Shown here in pieces: positions 1 through 39,304 of a stretch of 64,000 bases of DNA. Under the pieces are notes generated by a model, which saw nothing but the letters and a program-made list of their open reading frames with translations, was not told the DNA's origin and searched no databases. The DNA is taken from the NCBI RefSeq assembly GCF_954871325.1, contig NC_088777.1, positions 30,729,366-30,793,365 of the forward strand, given 5' to 3'. The position numbers and the translations under genes are program-made. Source of the DNA: Gordionus sp. m RMFG-2023 (taxonomy: Eukaryota > Nematomorpha > Gordioida > Chordodea > Parachordodidae). Every line of letters begins with the position of its first letter. Position 1 is the first letter of the stretch.

Positions 1-1149
1 AAAATGGCTATTGATATCAATCATAAAATTTGGATATCAAAAGGTACAAACCGGTTTTAGAAATTCGGTTTAGGTTCGGGTGAAATTTTTTTAAATAATT
101 TATTGGGAAATAATATCGGGTTTTGATGTTTTATAAGAGTCTTTGCAATATATGTTACAAGTCCTTACAATCTACTTAAACTCATGACCATCCCAAATGG
201 GGCAAATTTAAATGATAGTAATCAAACTAAAACTGTGAGCTACTAAACCAGGCTCTAATAAGAAAAAATGCTTTTCGTCTACAAACAAAACTCATGAAAA
301 ACTCAGCGGATGACCAGACCATGGATGAATCCAAGTCCGAACATGACAATGTATAATTTATTTTATAAAATTATGGATAGTAAATCGTAAAAAATCGTGA
401 AATCTAAAAATTCTTGAAACATAAAGTGAATATGCAAAATGAAAAATTGGGATCACGAAAAATAGTGAATCACGAATTTGAAAAAAGAAATTAAGACCCG
501 CCCGATGAAATTAAAATCAAATTTAAGGCCCAAGCACGAGTTACTAAATTACCCATTTTATAAAATTATGCCGTGAAATTTAAAGCTTATATCCAATACA
601 TTTGTACCTATACAATTTTATTTTACTATTTTTATCATTTTAAAATATTTTTTTCTATTTTTTTTTAAAAATATTTTTACGAGTTTTTTACAACTAATGT
701 TGTAATTGAACGCATTCCTGAATGAAATTTGTTTTTTCGAAAAAAAATATGGACGCCGCTTTTATTTTTTACAAACTTTGAACGTGAACGCGTTCCTTTT
801 TGACTAACGCGTTCGTTTTATGCTTTCAATTTTAGAAAATCTTCTTATTTTTATTTATTTAAAAATGAAAAATATTCATTTAATATTAATCTAAATTTTT
901 TAAGATAAAAGGGTTATTTTTTAATCTATTTCCTTTATCACATTTTAATTTTTTTAACCAGCCACTTTTTCTGTTGTTATTTCATCATCATATGATTCTG
1001 AATTAATTAACATGACCATGACACAAATTAAATAATAGTAATATCATATATTCAACAAACTAATTCTACCCTTACCAAATCTAAAATGTGTCCAAAAAGT
1101 ATATCAGTTATAAAATCTTCAAGTTCTAATTTAAAGAGATACATGATTG
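1..1149. other. AT-rich intergenic DNA, no gene seen
   Basis: No coding region is recognisable here. It contains short higher-GC scraps around 40-85 (CGGTTTAGGTTCGGG) and 495-540, and GAACGCGTTC-like palindromic words near 770-825. Similar GAACGCG words recur near 7425-7475, outside the right end of the adjacent hAT fossil. These look like transposon debris, but no element can be bounded. Confidence 0.5.
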
Positions 1150-1899
1150 TAGAGAATGAGAACTGCATGGGCAACCGACATTAAAAAATAATTTTGGGGC
1201 TCGGGGGGTTGTAAGAGCTATGACCGGACCGGAAAAATAAATATTAATATAAATATCCAAATAATCATTATTATTCATTCAATCATTAAACCAATCATTT
1301 TTTATTTATCACATTTTATCCTTAAAAGTGTCAATCTTAATAACATGTCATTTTCAATTATTATTTTATAATTTACATAACAGCTATAATATTTTTCTTT
1401 TTCTATTATGTCTTATATTTTTTATTATATTTTTTTCCCAAATTCTTTTTATTCATTTCATAATCAATTTTTCTTCTGAAAAATCGATAATCAAAAAAAA
1501 ATATTTATAATTCCGATAAAAAAATAAATTCCATGAAAAATATTGATAAATTTCAAAAATCGATAATCAAAAATAATATTGATAATTCCGAGAAAAAATA
1601 AATAAATAAAAAAAATGATGAACATAACAACAGCCACCAAACTATTTTAAGTATTATATTTTAGTACATTGCATTGCATAGTTAACGATTTTATTAAATA
1701 TTTTACTTTCATCATATCTATCAAGTTAAATAAAATATTTTTTAATAATATCTATTTAATTAAATAAACTCATATTTTTATATTAAAAAAATTATTTCAT
1801 TGGAAGCCAAATTTAAAAAAATTGGTGAAAAGATTAGGAGCAATGAATATAAAGTAAGGGAAGATGTCAATGGCAAATCTGAGGTCTACAAAAAGTTTT

Positions 1900-3822
1900 C
1901 ATTTATATGATTAAAACAAAGAAAAACTTAACTATGTAAGTTGTAATTTTTAATATATATGTTTATAATTCTATAACAACAGGTTAATATATTTATACAT
2001 AAAATATATGCTATTAAATTATTTTAGGCACAATCAACTAAGATATAAATGTGTATTTACAATAGAGAGTAAAAAGGCTCAATTAACAAATTTTTTGGTA
2101 CTGATCCCAAAAAACTCAAAAGTTGTACTAAAAAAAAGAAGAGGAGTGTACAAAGGTGCTTACCATGTTTGATGACGTGATTTGAGATCATTATATACAA
2201 TTCACGGGGAAAGCTTTGTTGATTGTTGCCAATATTTTGCCAAAATTGGCTCAATATTGGAAATATTGATGTTAAAAGCATCATCCCAAATCCCATTACA
2301 ATTTCTCGAAATTTAATCGATATTACTGATGGTATACGCAATAAATTATTTCCCAAATTACACGCATATATGAAAAAGAATCGATGTGAACATATATATG
2401 AAAATATGGTAATATTATCTATAATTTTTTATAGCCACTATCCAAGTTTGGAGAAGAAAAGAAGATGGGTGAAAATATTAAAAAGAAAATTATTAGAAAT
2501 TTCACCTCATTAGGTATTGATTTCAAAAAAAATTTATAAAAATTAATGTATTTTTTATATCAGGGTACAGCAGGGCATTATTATCTTAAATGCCATTCAT
2601 TACAGACCAAGGAGCTAATATGGTTAAAGCATTTGAAAATCATAAACGATTGGATTGTGCTTCCCATCTTTTAAATACAATATTAAGGAATACTTTGATA
2701 AAAATATTGAATTTCAAGGTTCAGAGATATATCAATGTTTTTTTGGTTGTAAAAGTTTAGTTACTTTTATGAAAAGAGTGGGTATGTTAAATTAATTTCT
2801 TATTATATGGCATTAAATTTTAGATTATTTAATCAACGTAAAACACTCCATTTGTGTGTTGAAATTGATGGAATAGCAGACTAAAGATGATTGAATCGAT
2901 TTTTAATTAGTTCAATAAAATATAGGAGATTCTTAGTTCTAGAGGAGAGTAGATTAGGCTCGAAGAGATTTTGAAATGATGAGGGATCTTATCAAGTTGA
3001 CGTCTTTTAAAATTGCGAATGATGAACTTGAGGGTGATATAAAACCCACCATTCACAAAGTTATATTGAGTTATCTCAAAATATTGAGTTTTTTAGCTCA
3101 CCCAAACTTAAATTCACAGCTTAATCAGCTTTAGCAAAAATGCCGGGAAATAATGGTGGATAAATTTCATAGATATATTTCACCAAATTTCGACTTGTGC
3201 TCAAAATTTCGCAATATGAAAATGTTATCTTGAGAACATTATAAAGATTTGTGCCAACATATTAACACGTTAATTAATGCAGAGAAGATCAACAGATATT
3301 ATTGAGCAAAAATCTATAAATATCAACTCTCTGTCTCCTACTCAACTGATAAAGTAGTAAGTAAAGGTTATTAAATTAATAATAAAATTATTTATTAAAA
3401 AATAATTAAGTAATAATATATTTTTTAAAATTATGAATATTTTTTTTCTTAGGAAAATACTGGGGCAGATACGTTTTTGGATTTCTCACTATGGGAGGCT
3501 GGCAATGCGTTTTCTGATGCTAGCGTTGAAGTTGACTAACTTCAAAAATACCTAGATACTAAATGATATATTGAAGATGATATTTTAAATTGGTGGAAGA
3601 CAAACTATAATGAGTTTCCAAATTTAAGTATTTTGGCTCTTAAATTCCTAGCTATCCCTGATTCGTCGGCTAGCAGTGAAATATCGTTTTCAGCTGCTGG
3701 TAGGACCTTTGAAGAGAAAAGGACTCGCTTAAAGCGAGATAAACTGGACTCCTCATTATTTATATATCATAATTATTTGCTTAGCGATACTTTTGATAAG
3801 GATATTGATTTATCATTATAAT
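1900..3822 (+). pseudogene. Decayed hAT (ZBED-type) transposase
   Basis: Plus-strand fragments in shifting frames follow the order of a hAT transposase. Near 1880 there is a BED-finger-like tail (KSEVYKKF). Around 2280-2390 comes NPITISRNLIDITDGIR followed by a lysine-rich stretch. Around 2590-2700 is the second catalytic-acid segment (FITDQGANMVKAF, then RLDCASHLLN). At 3590-3822 lies the C-terminal dimerisation domain (LAIPDSSASSEISFSAAGRT, then KRTRLKRDKLDSSLF). Several stops and frameshifts interrupt it, so it is not functional. The antisense open frame at 2057-2356 is a shadow of it. Confidence 0.85.
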
Positions 3823-3861
3823 ATGTTAATTATTATATTTTTTAGTATCTATATTAACTAT

Positions 3862-6714
3862 CAGTGTCGTCATTAGGGAAGGGGAGCGCAGGGGCTCGAG
3901 CACCTTAAAAAATTTGAATAGCCACCTGAAACAAAATTTTTTTTTTAATGGCTCCTTAATATTCCCTTGAACTAAAAATAAATTTTTTTGTTTGCCCCCT
4001 GAACGATTTCTTTTATATATCTATTAAATAATATATAGATTTAATTTTATTTTTTTTAAATTAATAAGACTATCTAAATTTTTATTAAATGCTATTTTAA
4101 TTATTAGATTAGATTAATACATGTAAATTATATTTTTACTATGTCAGTTTGCAGTCAAAGTTTGTCTTAAAATAGAATATCAATATCACTCACTAAATAT
4201 TAATTTGGCATTTACAGTTGAAGCTTAAGTATCTTTTATTATTTAAATTATTATATAACTCTAATTAAATAAATATAATCATTTATTAATTGAAAATTAA
4301 CATATTTAATATTGTAATTAGCCGAGTTAAAAATCACTAATCAACTATATTATTCATTTTTAAATTTAAATACCATGCCTCTTCCTAAAAATATTTTCAA
4401 GGTCCAAATAAATATAAGAGATTTATTTATAAAAAGTAAGTAGACATATAGTTTATAATCCTCTATTATATATAATTGGTATTAGGTAAAATGCCACTTT
4501 TACAGACATATTTGACAGTTATATAATATATTGCAGTTAATATTTTAATAAATTTTTAAATAAATGCTTTTGATAATAATAAGTACATAACAATTTGCAT
4601 TCAATTCTATAACGCCATCTATTTATATAAAAATATTATTAAAAATTAAACTCTTATTATTCATCTCACAATGGGTGTAATAAATTAGATATCTTTTCTT
4701 CTCATTTTTTACATGTTTTTAGGAAAGCTATTTTTTTCTTCTTTGAAAAACAGTTTTCCCTTAAATTTATAATACAAGTATATTTTTGAGATTATTACAT
4801 ACTACTATTATTTTAAGATATAATATACCAACTCGAGGTTGTGCGACAATAATATATAAATCTTAATTGCTTTTATTATATCACTCTGGTTAAAATGTTT
4901 CATTTTTAATATGGCATCCTTATCGTGTAAATAACGTAAGGCTTCAATATATTTACATAATTTCTTCTAAAGATTTTTAGTGTTTTTGTTTTATCAATTT
5001 ATCTAACATAATAAATTCTGATATGAGTTAACATCATGAGTGTCATGGCTATGACTGCAAATTAACTAGCATCTATTATTTGTGTGGAAATGTATGTTAA
5101 GATTATTACTATAGCTGCTGAGAGCATATTCTATATAAAAAATAATGGTCAACTTTGTAGTCGTTTATATATCATTAAAAATGGAAGATAATCTTTTAGA
5201 AATTTAATATCTCAAAATAATTTTCTCGATTACTTATCTAGCTTCCATCATATCATTTAAGAGGAAGCTCTAACCACTATTTATTTTTATGATACAATTA
5301 TACTTGTTTTTTAGGTACATATTCATTATAAAATTAAACTCTTTTTAGAGCCTTCGATATTTATATTTTATATATTTATTTTTATTTAGTAATTTTACAT
5401 ATTTTTATACTTGTTTTAATATTTTAAAATAAATAAAAAGTATCAACATAAAAAAAAAATTGGTCGTTTATAATCTCTTCTTCAAGAATTGTTGATTTGG
5501 TTAGGCCTATAAAATTTTCCTTATTAGTCCATTCTATAAAACATTTTCGAAAATGGTAACAGAGGTTTCATGACCTTTTGTTAATGTAAGTTGCTAAGAA
5601 TTATATTATATTACATGGTTTTTAAAAACCTAATTATCAATTGAGGCATATGTATGAATTAATTAACCTTTTTTATCAATTTTAATTTTTTAGAATCAAA
5701 ATTCTTTTATATCAACAATCGAAAATATTTTATACAGTAATAAATAGATTTTTTATTAAAAAATATTATTTTTAGAAATGTCTTGTATTGTTTTAATTAT
5801 TTATATGTTTATCTTGTATGTATAATATAATAAATGACAAAATATGAAATTCAGAATAATTGTTCAGAGTTAGCAAATTTAAAAAAGTATAATATGGTTT
5901 CAATATTGTATAATTTCTTCTAAAGATTTTTAGTGCTTTTGTTTTATCAATTTATTCATAATAAATTCTGATATGAGTTAACATCGTGAGCGTCATGGCT
6001 ATGACTAACCAGCTTTTATTATTTGTGTGGCTATGTAATTTAAGATTATTACTACAGCTGCTTATATAAGCAATAATAGTCAACTGTGCAGTCGTTTATA
6101 TATCATTAAAAATGGAAGCTAATCATTAGAAATTTAATATCTCACAATAATTTTCTTGATTACTTTTCTAGCTTCCATAATGTTAACCACCATATAGTTT
6201 TAGATTTGGATTGGTCGTTTATATTCTCTTCTTCAAGAATTGTTGATTTGGTTAGGCCTATAAAATTTTCCTTATTATTCCATTCTATAAAACATTGTCT
6301 AAAATGGTAACAGAGAGTTATACTAGTTTCATGACCTTTTATCAATGTAAGTTTCTAAGAATTAATTATATTGCCTTATGTGGTTTTTAAAAACCATTAA
6401 ATTAATCTTTTTTATCACTTGTAATTCTTTAGACGCAAAATTTTTTTATATAAGCAATCGAAAATATTTTATACTATAATAAATAGATTTTGTATTAAAA
6501 AATATTAATTTTAGAAATGTCTTGTATTTTTTTAATTATTTATATGCTAGTTTATTTTGTACGCATAATATAATAAAAGATAAAATATGAAATTCAGAAT
6601 AATTGTTCAGAGTTAGCAAATTTTAAAAAAGTATTCAAATTAGGTGGAGGCTTGCCCTCCTAAAAATTTTTTTAGTAGAGCCCCCTGAGATTGTATAGGC
6701 TAGCGACGCCCCTG
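3862..6714. mobile_element. Non-autonomous hAT-type DNA transposon inserted in the hAT fossil
   Basis: The element is flanked by a perfect 8-bp duplication TTAACTAT (3854-3861 and 6715-6722). Its ends are imperfect inverted repeats: CAGTGTCGTCATTAGG on the left, and CAGGGGCGTCGCTAG read inward from the right, followed by GGGGCTCGAG-like and GGGGGCTC sequence. The 8-bp duplication and CAG ends fit hAT. No convincing transposase is present. About 4440-4700 matches the inverted interior of the MITE at 25732-26324, so the two are family members. The short MITE at 28342-28480 shares the outer ~80 bp. Confidence 0.85.
4962..6640. repeat. Internal direct duplication inside the 3862-6714 element
   Basis: Sequence from about 4962 to 5880 recurs at about 5912-6640 in the same orientation. 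Both copies contain TTCTTCTAAAGATTTTTAGT, a stretch around GAGTGTCATGGCTATGACT (GAGCGTC in the second), and TCAAGAATTGTTGATTTGG. The second copy is shorter through small deletions. On the minus strand both copies read a short similar peptide (FIEWxNKENFIGLTKSTILE), possibly a relic of a coding region. No function is assigned. Confidence 0.75.
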
Positions 6715-7082
6715 TTAACTATTATATTATCTAAATTCGACATAAATCATGCTTATTGTTTTTATATAATTGCAATAATTTTTAAATTTGATTGTATTTT
6801 AACTTTTTTATAATATTTTTTACCAATTAAATAAAATGCAACTTAATATATATCTTGATTAGATTATAGCCGTCATATAAACTTTTATTTAAGGTGGCGA
6901 TGAATAAATACACATAAATTTTTTTTTGTTTATTATAATATTCAAACTCAAATTGTAAAATTTTATTCGGGCTCGGGTGGGGTTGGACTAAAAAATGTGT
7001 GGTCGGGCTCGGGTCGTGCTGTTTATTAAATTCGGGCTCAGGTTGGGCTCGTGTTGCGAAAAAATTACTTTGCAGACTTCTA

Positions 7083-10000
7083 CTTGATTGTAATAAAATA
7101 ATATATATTATATATTAGTTATAAAATAGTTAAAGAATTTATTTATTTTTAGTGTGATTATTTGAATTTTTATCAAGGTTTTATATTTTAATAGTTGAAC
7201 ACAATTGAAAGTATTATTAATTTACATATTTTATAAATAACTAAATTTTATATGATATATAAAAGTTTAAATTAATAAGAATTTTTTTTATATAAATAAA
7301 AATACTTTTTTATTCACAACTATTAATTTTAAACATGGCTAATATATTTGTTAAAAATATATTTGGTATTTATTTATATTAAATTAATTATTAAATGAAA
7401 TTTTGAAAATTTATTCATAAAGTTTTGAACCAACGTGAACACCGATTTTTGTAGATGAACGTTCAACGCGAACGCGATTAATATTTTTAATGTTTACTGC
7501 ATTATTTATACTTATTTACATAAACAGCTAATAAATTTTAGACAAATTTTTTAAAATATTCTTTATTTTATTTGACTTGATTGATCCAGATGCGATAACA
7601 AAATTCTTAATATGAGGCATGCCATGTATATTTAATATATGATCCCGACTTGGCCCTAAATCTTTAGTAATTTTTAAGCCTCATCCCGGGCTAAATTTTT
7701 ATTTTAGACCCATGCTAAGCCCGAAAATTAATTTAAAAAAATTAAGTTATCATCATTAAATGCATTTTTATAAAGTCTAATATAATAAAAATCATTAATT
7801 ACCTTGTCTAACCAAAGAAATTATAATTATCATTTATTTTAATAAAACATTATTTACTGTTTTCATTTTAAAATTATTTTTATTCTTCAGACCGACTTGC
7901 AGGGCTACCTCATCCAAAAAAAAATAATCAATTTTGAGTCTCTAACTAAAACTATAGATGAAGAAAAAAAAACTAATCAGAAAAACGCAATGTTCATCTA
8001 TTGAATTCTTTTAGTCAATATACAAATTCCATGTAAAGGCATTTAAATGTAAATAATATTATCCTTATCTTATTACATTACAATACAATGTAACATATTT
8101 TAAATTTATTTATAATTAATTCTTAGAGACTAGTTTATTTAAATAAAAATCTACAACTAGAAGATCCGATCTAAATTAAATAAATTTAAAACTATTCTAT
8201 TTGTCATTAACAAAACTCATGAATTATTTCCCCAAAAATCTTTGAAAACATTACTCATACATGTGTAGACGATATAATAATTGGTTTTGTTATAGCTGGA
8301 TGAATTATTTTTAAAAGTATAGTTGAGAAACAGACTGTTTACACCAAAATTTGAAATTTAACAATCATCTAATAAAAAGTTATTATATCGAAATATATCG
8401 TGAAAATGGTATCTAAATCTAGATAAATTCAAAAAGTATTCTATAATAACTTTGACATCTTTTTACTTCCCAATCAAAAATACTATATTAATCTTCATTC
8501 GCTACTATATTTGAAATTATAGTTTGAAAAAAAATGTAAAAAATACCTGCTTACCAAAATATATTATGTAAAGATATATAGAATATATTGTTTCAATTAA
8601 GCTGAAAAAAATATAACAAACATGATGAAATATGAACAATGTTATTTATGCGTCAATTGCCAAATCAACAAAAGCTTTAAATATAAAAACTAATTTTAAT
8701 AAAATGTTATTTTGCAAAAAAAATTTTCAGGGGGATTAAATTTCCCCCACCCCTTACTTATTTTCTTCATAATGTTTATAATATAATGTGTTTTACTTTG
8801 CATTTCTTTGATTTAAATGTATCCTTTGTCGTTGTTTGATTAAAACTAATACGGTTACTCCGAGCAAAATTAAGAAACCCATAAACGCGCACAAGAATAG
8901 GGAATAATCTACGCTCCGTTTCCCCCTGTCGCAACATAGAGCTTTACTTATGTTTTAAATATTTTTATATTTCAGCAAATTCAATAATTCCAAAAAAGAA
9001 GCATAAAATAGATAAAATAATTTTACCCACAAACTTTCACAGTTGTAATGAAACAATTAAACTTAGATTTATATTATGACTACAAAATATCTTTATCGGT
9101 GTATTATATTCGTTATTATGGAATAAATCAATATTACAAAATTGTAAAGTCTTTTAAACAAAACTGCCACTCAGAAAGGAATAGAACAAGTTCCAATTGA
9201 TTTTAAATGTTCTATTGAAGTATTGGAGTCATCATTATCATATTTACATTACAGTAGGTAAAATACATTTAAAATAAGAATTATTAAGTTTTCATTCTAA
9301 TATTTTTATTCGTCAGTTAACTTACCTTTTGGTTTGTAGTTCTACAAAAAAATTTGCAAAATTTGATTTCCTCGATATTTCGTGAGAATCAGCATTTGTC
9401 TTTGCATCCGGATTATTTTTCATTAGATCTCTAACTCCAACTCCATTGCTTTATTTATTTATTTTTACTGTTAACTATTTTCATAAAATTTTGATATTTA
9501 ATAGGTTCCCTTTAAAAAAGATAATATTTAATTTATGATTGTTAAAAATAAATAGCATATTTCCAATGCAATCAATGAGTAATTAGACTCTACATATGTG
9601 AACAAATTATTGTTATATGTTATATACTATAAACTGTTACTTAAGTTAATTGGTGCCCATTTAAATCAATATGCTCTTGATTTTTTAGGTTAATTCCGTC
9701 CCTTTTAACTTAATGGTTCATTGGCATCGTTCTCTACACTTAGGAATTGTAAAGAATCATTTTCCTTCTATTTAACCGTGCTAAAAAAAGGGTTTTGTGC
9801 AAATTGAAAGCCTTATAAGTTCTCGATTTATAGAAGTGTCCCGCTTTTCCATTCAACGGGTGGCTTTTTCAATCTAATAGATATATCATTTGCTAATTAG
9901 TTTTACAAAGGATAACAATAATTTAGTTGTTTTTTTACAAAACAAAAACACATTCATTTATGGTTAAAATATAAAGAAAATACGCAATATATTTTTTTGA

Positions 10001-11136
10001 AAAAACGAATATTTTTTATCTCGAACTAAAAAAATTTCTGTCTCAAGATTTTGATTAGATATTTTTTAAATTTGGTGTCTAATTAAAAAAAAACTATTAT
10101 TTATCTGATACGGGTAATTGAGTATTCGTTCTCTAATAATTAAAATATTCGGCTCAATTGATTTAAGTTTTAAGCGAGGTCTACACTTCCCGGATAAGAA
10201 AAAACAAACTCTATTAACTTTCAATAACCTTATTCTTTCAAAAAAAAATTATTTCTTTCAAAAATTTAATCCTTTATTTTTTTTTATAAAAAATTAGCAT
10301 ACACTTCAATAAAATAAAAATACGAAAAAAAAATTATTTTAAATAAAATATTAATAGGAGTGTTGAGTTTGAGGAATCATTGGGATTACGATAACCTTTT
10401 ATGGGTTAGGCATAATTTCGAAAATCACATCAATCATTAAAAATTTTTTTTATAATATACAATAATTTGGGTCAAAACCATATAGATATATACCTTAATA
10501 TATTTTAAAATTAATTCATAAAAGTCATTTAATAATTTTTTTTTTAAAATGAGATAAAGTATATATAAATATCGATATCGAACCAAATCTACGCCATAAA
10601 TTATTTTGTTAATTTATAACATTTTTTTTAATATAAATATATATAACGATATTATAAAAATTACAGAAAATCTTAAACACAATATAAAGTAAAGAATTCA
10701 AATATTTTTTAAATGATACTTTATTTAAGCTATATGTAAAATACATATTGAAATAAATTATTTTAAAATTCGTTTATATATTTATTTTTCATCGCATAAA
10801 TAGCTTCTCGATTGTATAATATATCAGTATTAAAATTTTATTTAAAATTTAATGATTTGAGCCAAAAATTTTATCTAAATTTTTAATTTTAATGGTTAAT
10901 ATTTCTTTTTAAAGTGTGACATTACATACGATTGTATAAATGTTTAAATTTGGCATATTTCTAAAAGAATTCTAGTTTTCTTTTGCCAATAATTTCAAAA
11001 TATATGAATTCCCATGTTTATCTTATTTATGGACAAAGATTTGCATCAGCTTTATCCATTCTTTAAATATAAATGTTTTATTATAACTCTATGAATAACT
11101 AAACATTTTATACATACCTTTTTTAAATAAATAAGA
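7083..11136. other. AT-rich intergenic region upstream of the collagen gene
   Basis: No gene or RNA is recognised over 4 kb. The region is mostly poly-A/T-rich DNA with small higher-GC islands near 8740-8940 and 9655-9860 that have no open reading frame. The promoter of the collagen gene should lie toward the right end. I see no secure TATA or initiator motif amid the AT background. Confidence 0.5.
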
Positions 11137-36798
<25,662 letters not shown>

Positions 36799-36799
<1 letters not shown>

Positions 36800-36804
36800 A
36801 TAAA
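36799..36804 (+). promoter_or_regulatory. Candidate polyadenylation signal of the collagen gene
   Basis: AATAAA overlaps the last base of the TAA stop codon, and a T-rich tract begins about 25 bp downstream. In such AT-rich DNA the hexamer is expected often by chance, so this is only a candidate. Confidence 0.3.
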
Positions 36805-37499
36805 TGTAAAAACATATATTTTTTTTCTCTAATTTATTTATAGATAATATTTTTTTTTAACTGTTGTATAGGTTATAAGGTGTTATTAGGAAAACTTACA
36901 AATGTCTAAATAATATACTTAATGCCACCAATTGCATTTAATTTCCTTCAATCAAAAAATAATTTGGAAGTTTATTATGATTTTTTTAAAACCCAGTAGT
37001 TTGGTGCTGTATTTTAACAAATGCTATTTGTTCGACGGTTTATACTTATAATTTTAAATGAGTGACGAATCTCTTGTCAATTGTATAATATTATTGCTTA
37101 AAATCTATGTTTGCTTTAGAATTTATTTTTAGAGCATTATTTATACTCATAATTTTTATATAAATTAATATACATTAATTATTATAATATTTTATTTCTT
37201 TATATTATAATTTTTTAATAAATTTGTTTATATAAATTTTTATATCAATAAATTGGTGCATTAAATAAGTTTTTTAATATCATGAACACGATCTTTTATG
37301 TGTACATTCATAATAATATTCAATCCTTTTAAAATATATTTCTGTATATATCCTACACCATAATTTCTAAATAACTTTCGTTCATCTGGTTTATAAAAAA
37401 TTCCAAATTAATCATGATTTTAAAACCTATATCATTTTTTTAAAAATACATTTGTTTCATTATTTTGAAATAATGTTATTTTGATAGTTATTCAAATAA
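36805..37499. other. AT-rich intergenic DNA downstream of the collagen gene
   Basis: Nothing recognisable beyond poly-A/T-rich sequence. Confidence 0.5.
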
Positions 37500-38555
37500 T
37501 TATGGTTGTTAACGCCCCTTTTTAAAAGTAGCCAGATCCCGCTCCCACTTACTTTCTCAAAAGGAGCTAGCTCCCGCTCCAAGTAATGGTGTGCATATCC
37601 ATAGCCGCTCCTTTGTTCATTTTTTTTTTAGAAAGTACACGAAACAGAATCACAGTTTTTGATCAAAAATGTTTTATTTATATTAAATGATATCAAAATA
37701 TTTCTAACCTTTGATTAGCTTTTAAAAGTAATAAATTTTCTAAATTTGAATCTAACAAACATCCACACTTCTCTCCTAAAACCCTTTTAGTCGCTCAACA
37801 TGAGCACTAGAAGGAAGCGATATTTTATAAAAAATATTTTTCAATTCAGGAAATTTATCAAAAATGGTAATTTTGATATCATTATTTAAAAAATATTTGT
37901 CCAATATATTATCTTCCTGATGATCAATTTCATGGAATCCAAAAAAAATCTTCCAAAACATTGCAGGGTTCCCGTGAACTGTAACTATTTTTGCATCAGG
38001 AATTTGTTTCCTTAAAAAATTAATTAATTTGTATTTTAGTTCCATATTTTGTGCACATTTTATCCATTCCCAATTTAAATTGAATGCAGGATGGATAATA
38101 GCAGCAAAGAAATTTTCAGCATTATAAATATTTGAAAATCTGCAATAAAGTCATTTAAATAGATAAATTATTTTTTATTTCGATTTCTTCTTCTATGATG
38201 TCTGGATCCATAATATCAAAAACTATTTTTTATCATATATATATATAAAATGAATATTGTAACTTAAAAGATTTTCCAAGAAATTTTCAATATTAAAAGA
38301 AAGAAAAACTTGATTTTAATATTTTAACTGATTAGGTGAAAAACGGCTCAACATTTAATATTGCATAAATTTAAATAAAATAAAATTTCATTTTTATTAA
38401 ATTTTAAAATAACTAAATAGATTTATTAATATTTAAAAAATAATTTAATTTATACATTACATTTAAAAGAGCGGTTGAGCAGCGCTGCTCCACTCCAGCT
38501 CTAAAAGGAGCTAATTCCCTCCTCTCTCCTGGAGCGCCCTGAACAACTCTACTTG
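37500..38555 (-). mobile_element. Internally deleted hAT transposon
   Basis: The ends are related inverted sequences. Left is GGTTGTTAACGCCCC with AAAAGGAGCTAGCTCCCGCTC further in. The right end read inward is AGAGTTGTTCAGGGCGCTCC with AGGAGGGAATTAGCTCCTTTT further in. The minus-strand open frame at 37776-38045 is the C-terminal piece of a hAT transposase. At about 1 kb the element lacks most of the transposase. No target duplication was found, and the outer ends are approximate. Confidence 0.7.
37776..38045 (-). pseudogene. hAT transposase C-terminal fragment
   Basis: A 89-residue open frame. The segment FPELKNIFYKISLPSSAHVE followed by RL matches the hAT dimerisation signature (aliphatic..LPSSA..ERLFS) but stops right after it. 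The N-terminal two thirds of a transposase are absent upstream, so this is a relic. Confidence 0.8.
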
Positions 38556-39304
38556 CAATACCAATATAATTGATATTGTATTAATTTTGATATTGGTTTT
38601 AAATATCGTATCGGTTAAACAATATTTTCTCTCTTATTTTGCATGGGTTTCTTGAAAGAAGGTTTACAGGAACCACGGAAAAAATATCTCTATGGAAAAA
38701 AAATCAAGATAAAAAATCAAGAAAAAAGCCAATATGAAAAATAAAAACTTACTTCAAATTAAGTATCTTTTATTTGATAAAATGCTTGCATCATTAAAAA
38801 TTATATAATGTTTAGTATTATATAATGTGCAAATAATTATTTTGCGGTTCTAATCACTTAACTTCGTAGATAATAATCCAGTGCTAGCCCATATAAGATT
38901 TTACGTAATTGGTAATTTCTCAATTAAAAAGCTTTGCGATCACATGAAATTCTTCTAACAAATAATTTAAAAATTTTTATTTATATTTGAATTTGTATAT
39001 TTTGGATAAGTTAAGTCGGTTGCCGCCATCTATTTTTATAATACAACACTATTTAGGAACAATAGAAACTAAAAAAGTTATATTACATCTGCCATATTAT
39101 CTAAAGATGGTAATATTATCTTCTAAAAATTTTTTATTATACAAACTAATTTTGTCTCTTAAATAAAAGGATAATGGAGTATTATCTTTTATTTAGCTTG
39201 GTCTCAAGAGGGGGCGGAGGAAATTAATTTAAATTTGAGCAACCCTAAATAAAAAAATACTAGCAAGCTATACTTTTAATTTATTACCTAAATACTTATA
39301 TGCT
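38556..39304. other. AT-rich intergenic DNA
   Basis: No gene or bounded repeat recognised. Confidence 0.45.

Larger units (their letters stand above)
1150..7082 (+). mobile_element. hAT transposon fossil (ZBED-type), carrying a nested element
   Basis: The right end reads GCAGACTTCTA and the left end TAGAGAATGAGAACTGCA. Read inward, both ends resemble the TAGA..TCTGCA terminus of ZBED-type hAT elements and are followed by GGGCTCGGG-rich subterminal sequence (1195-1210 and 6965-7050). The flanking 8-mers CATGATTG (1142-1149) and CTTGATTG (7083-7090) match at 7 of 8 positions, as expected of an old hAT target duplication. The interior has plus-strand transposase remnants up to 3822. A younger element (3862-6714) sits 40 bp beyond the transposase stop. 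The exact left end is the least certain part. Confidence 0.65.

Noticed and set aside
2057-2356. Minus-strand open frame of 99 codons
   Set aside because: Antisense to hAT transposase remnants that read clearly on the plus strand.
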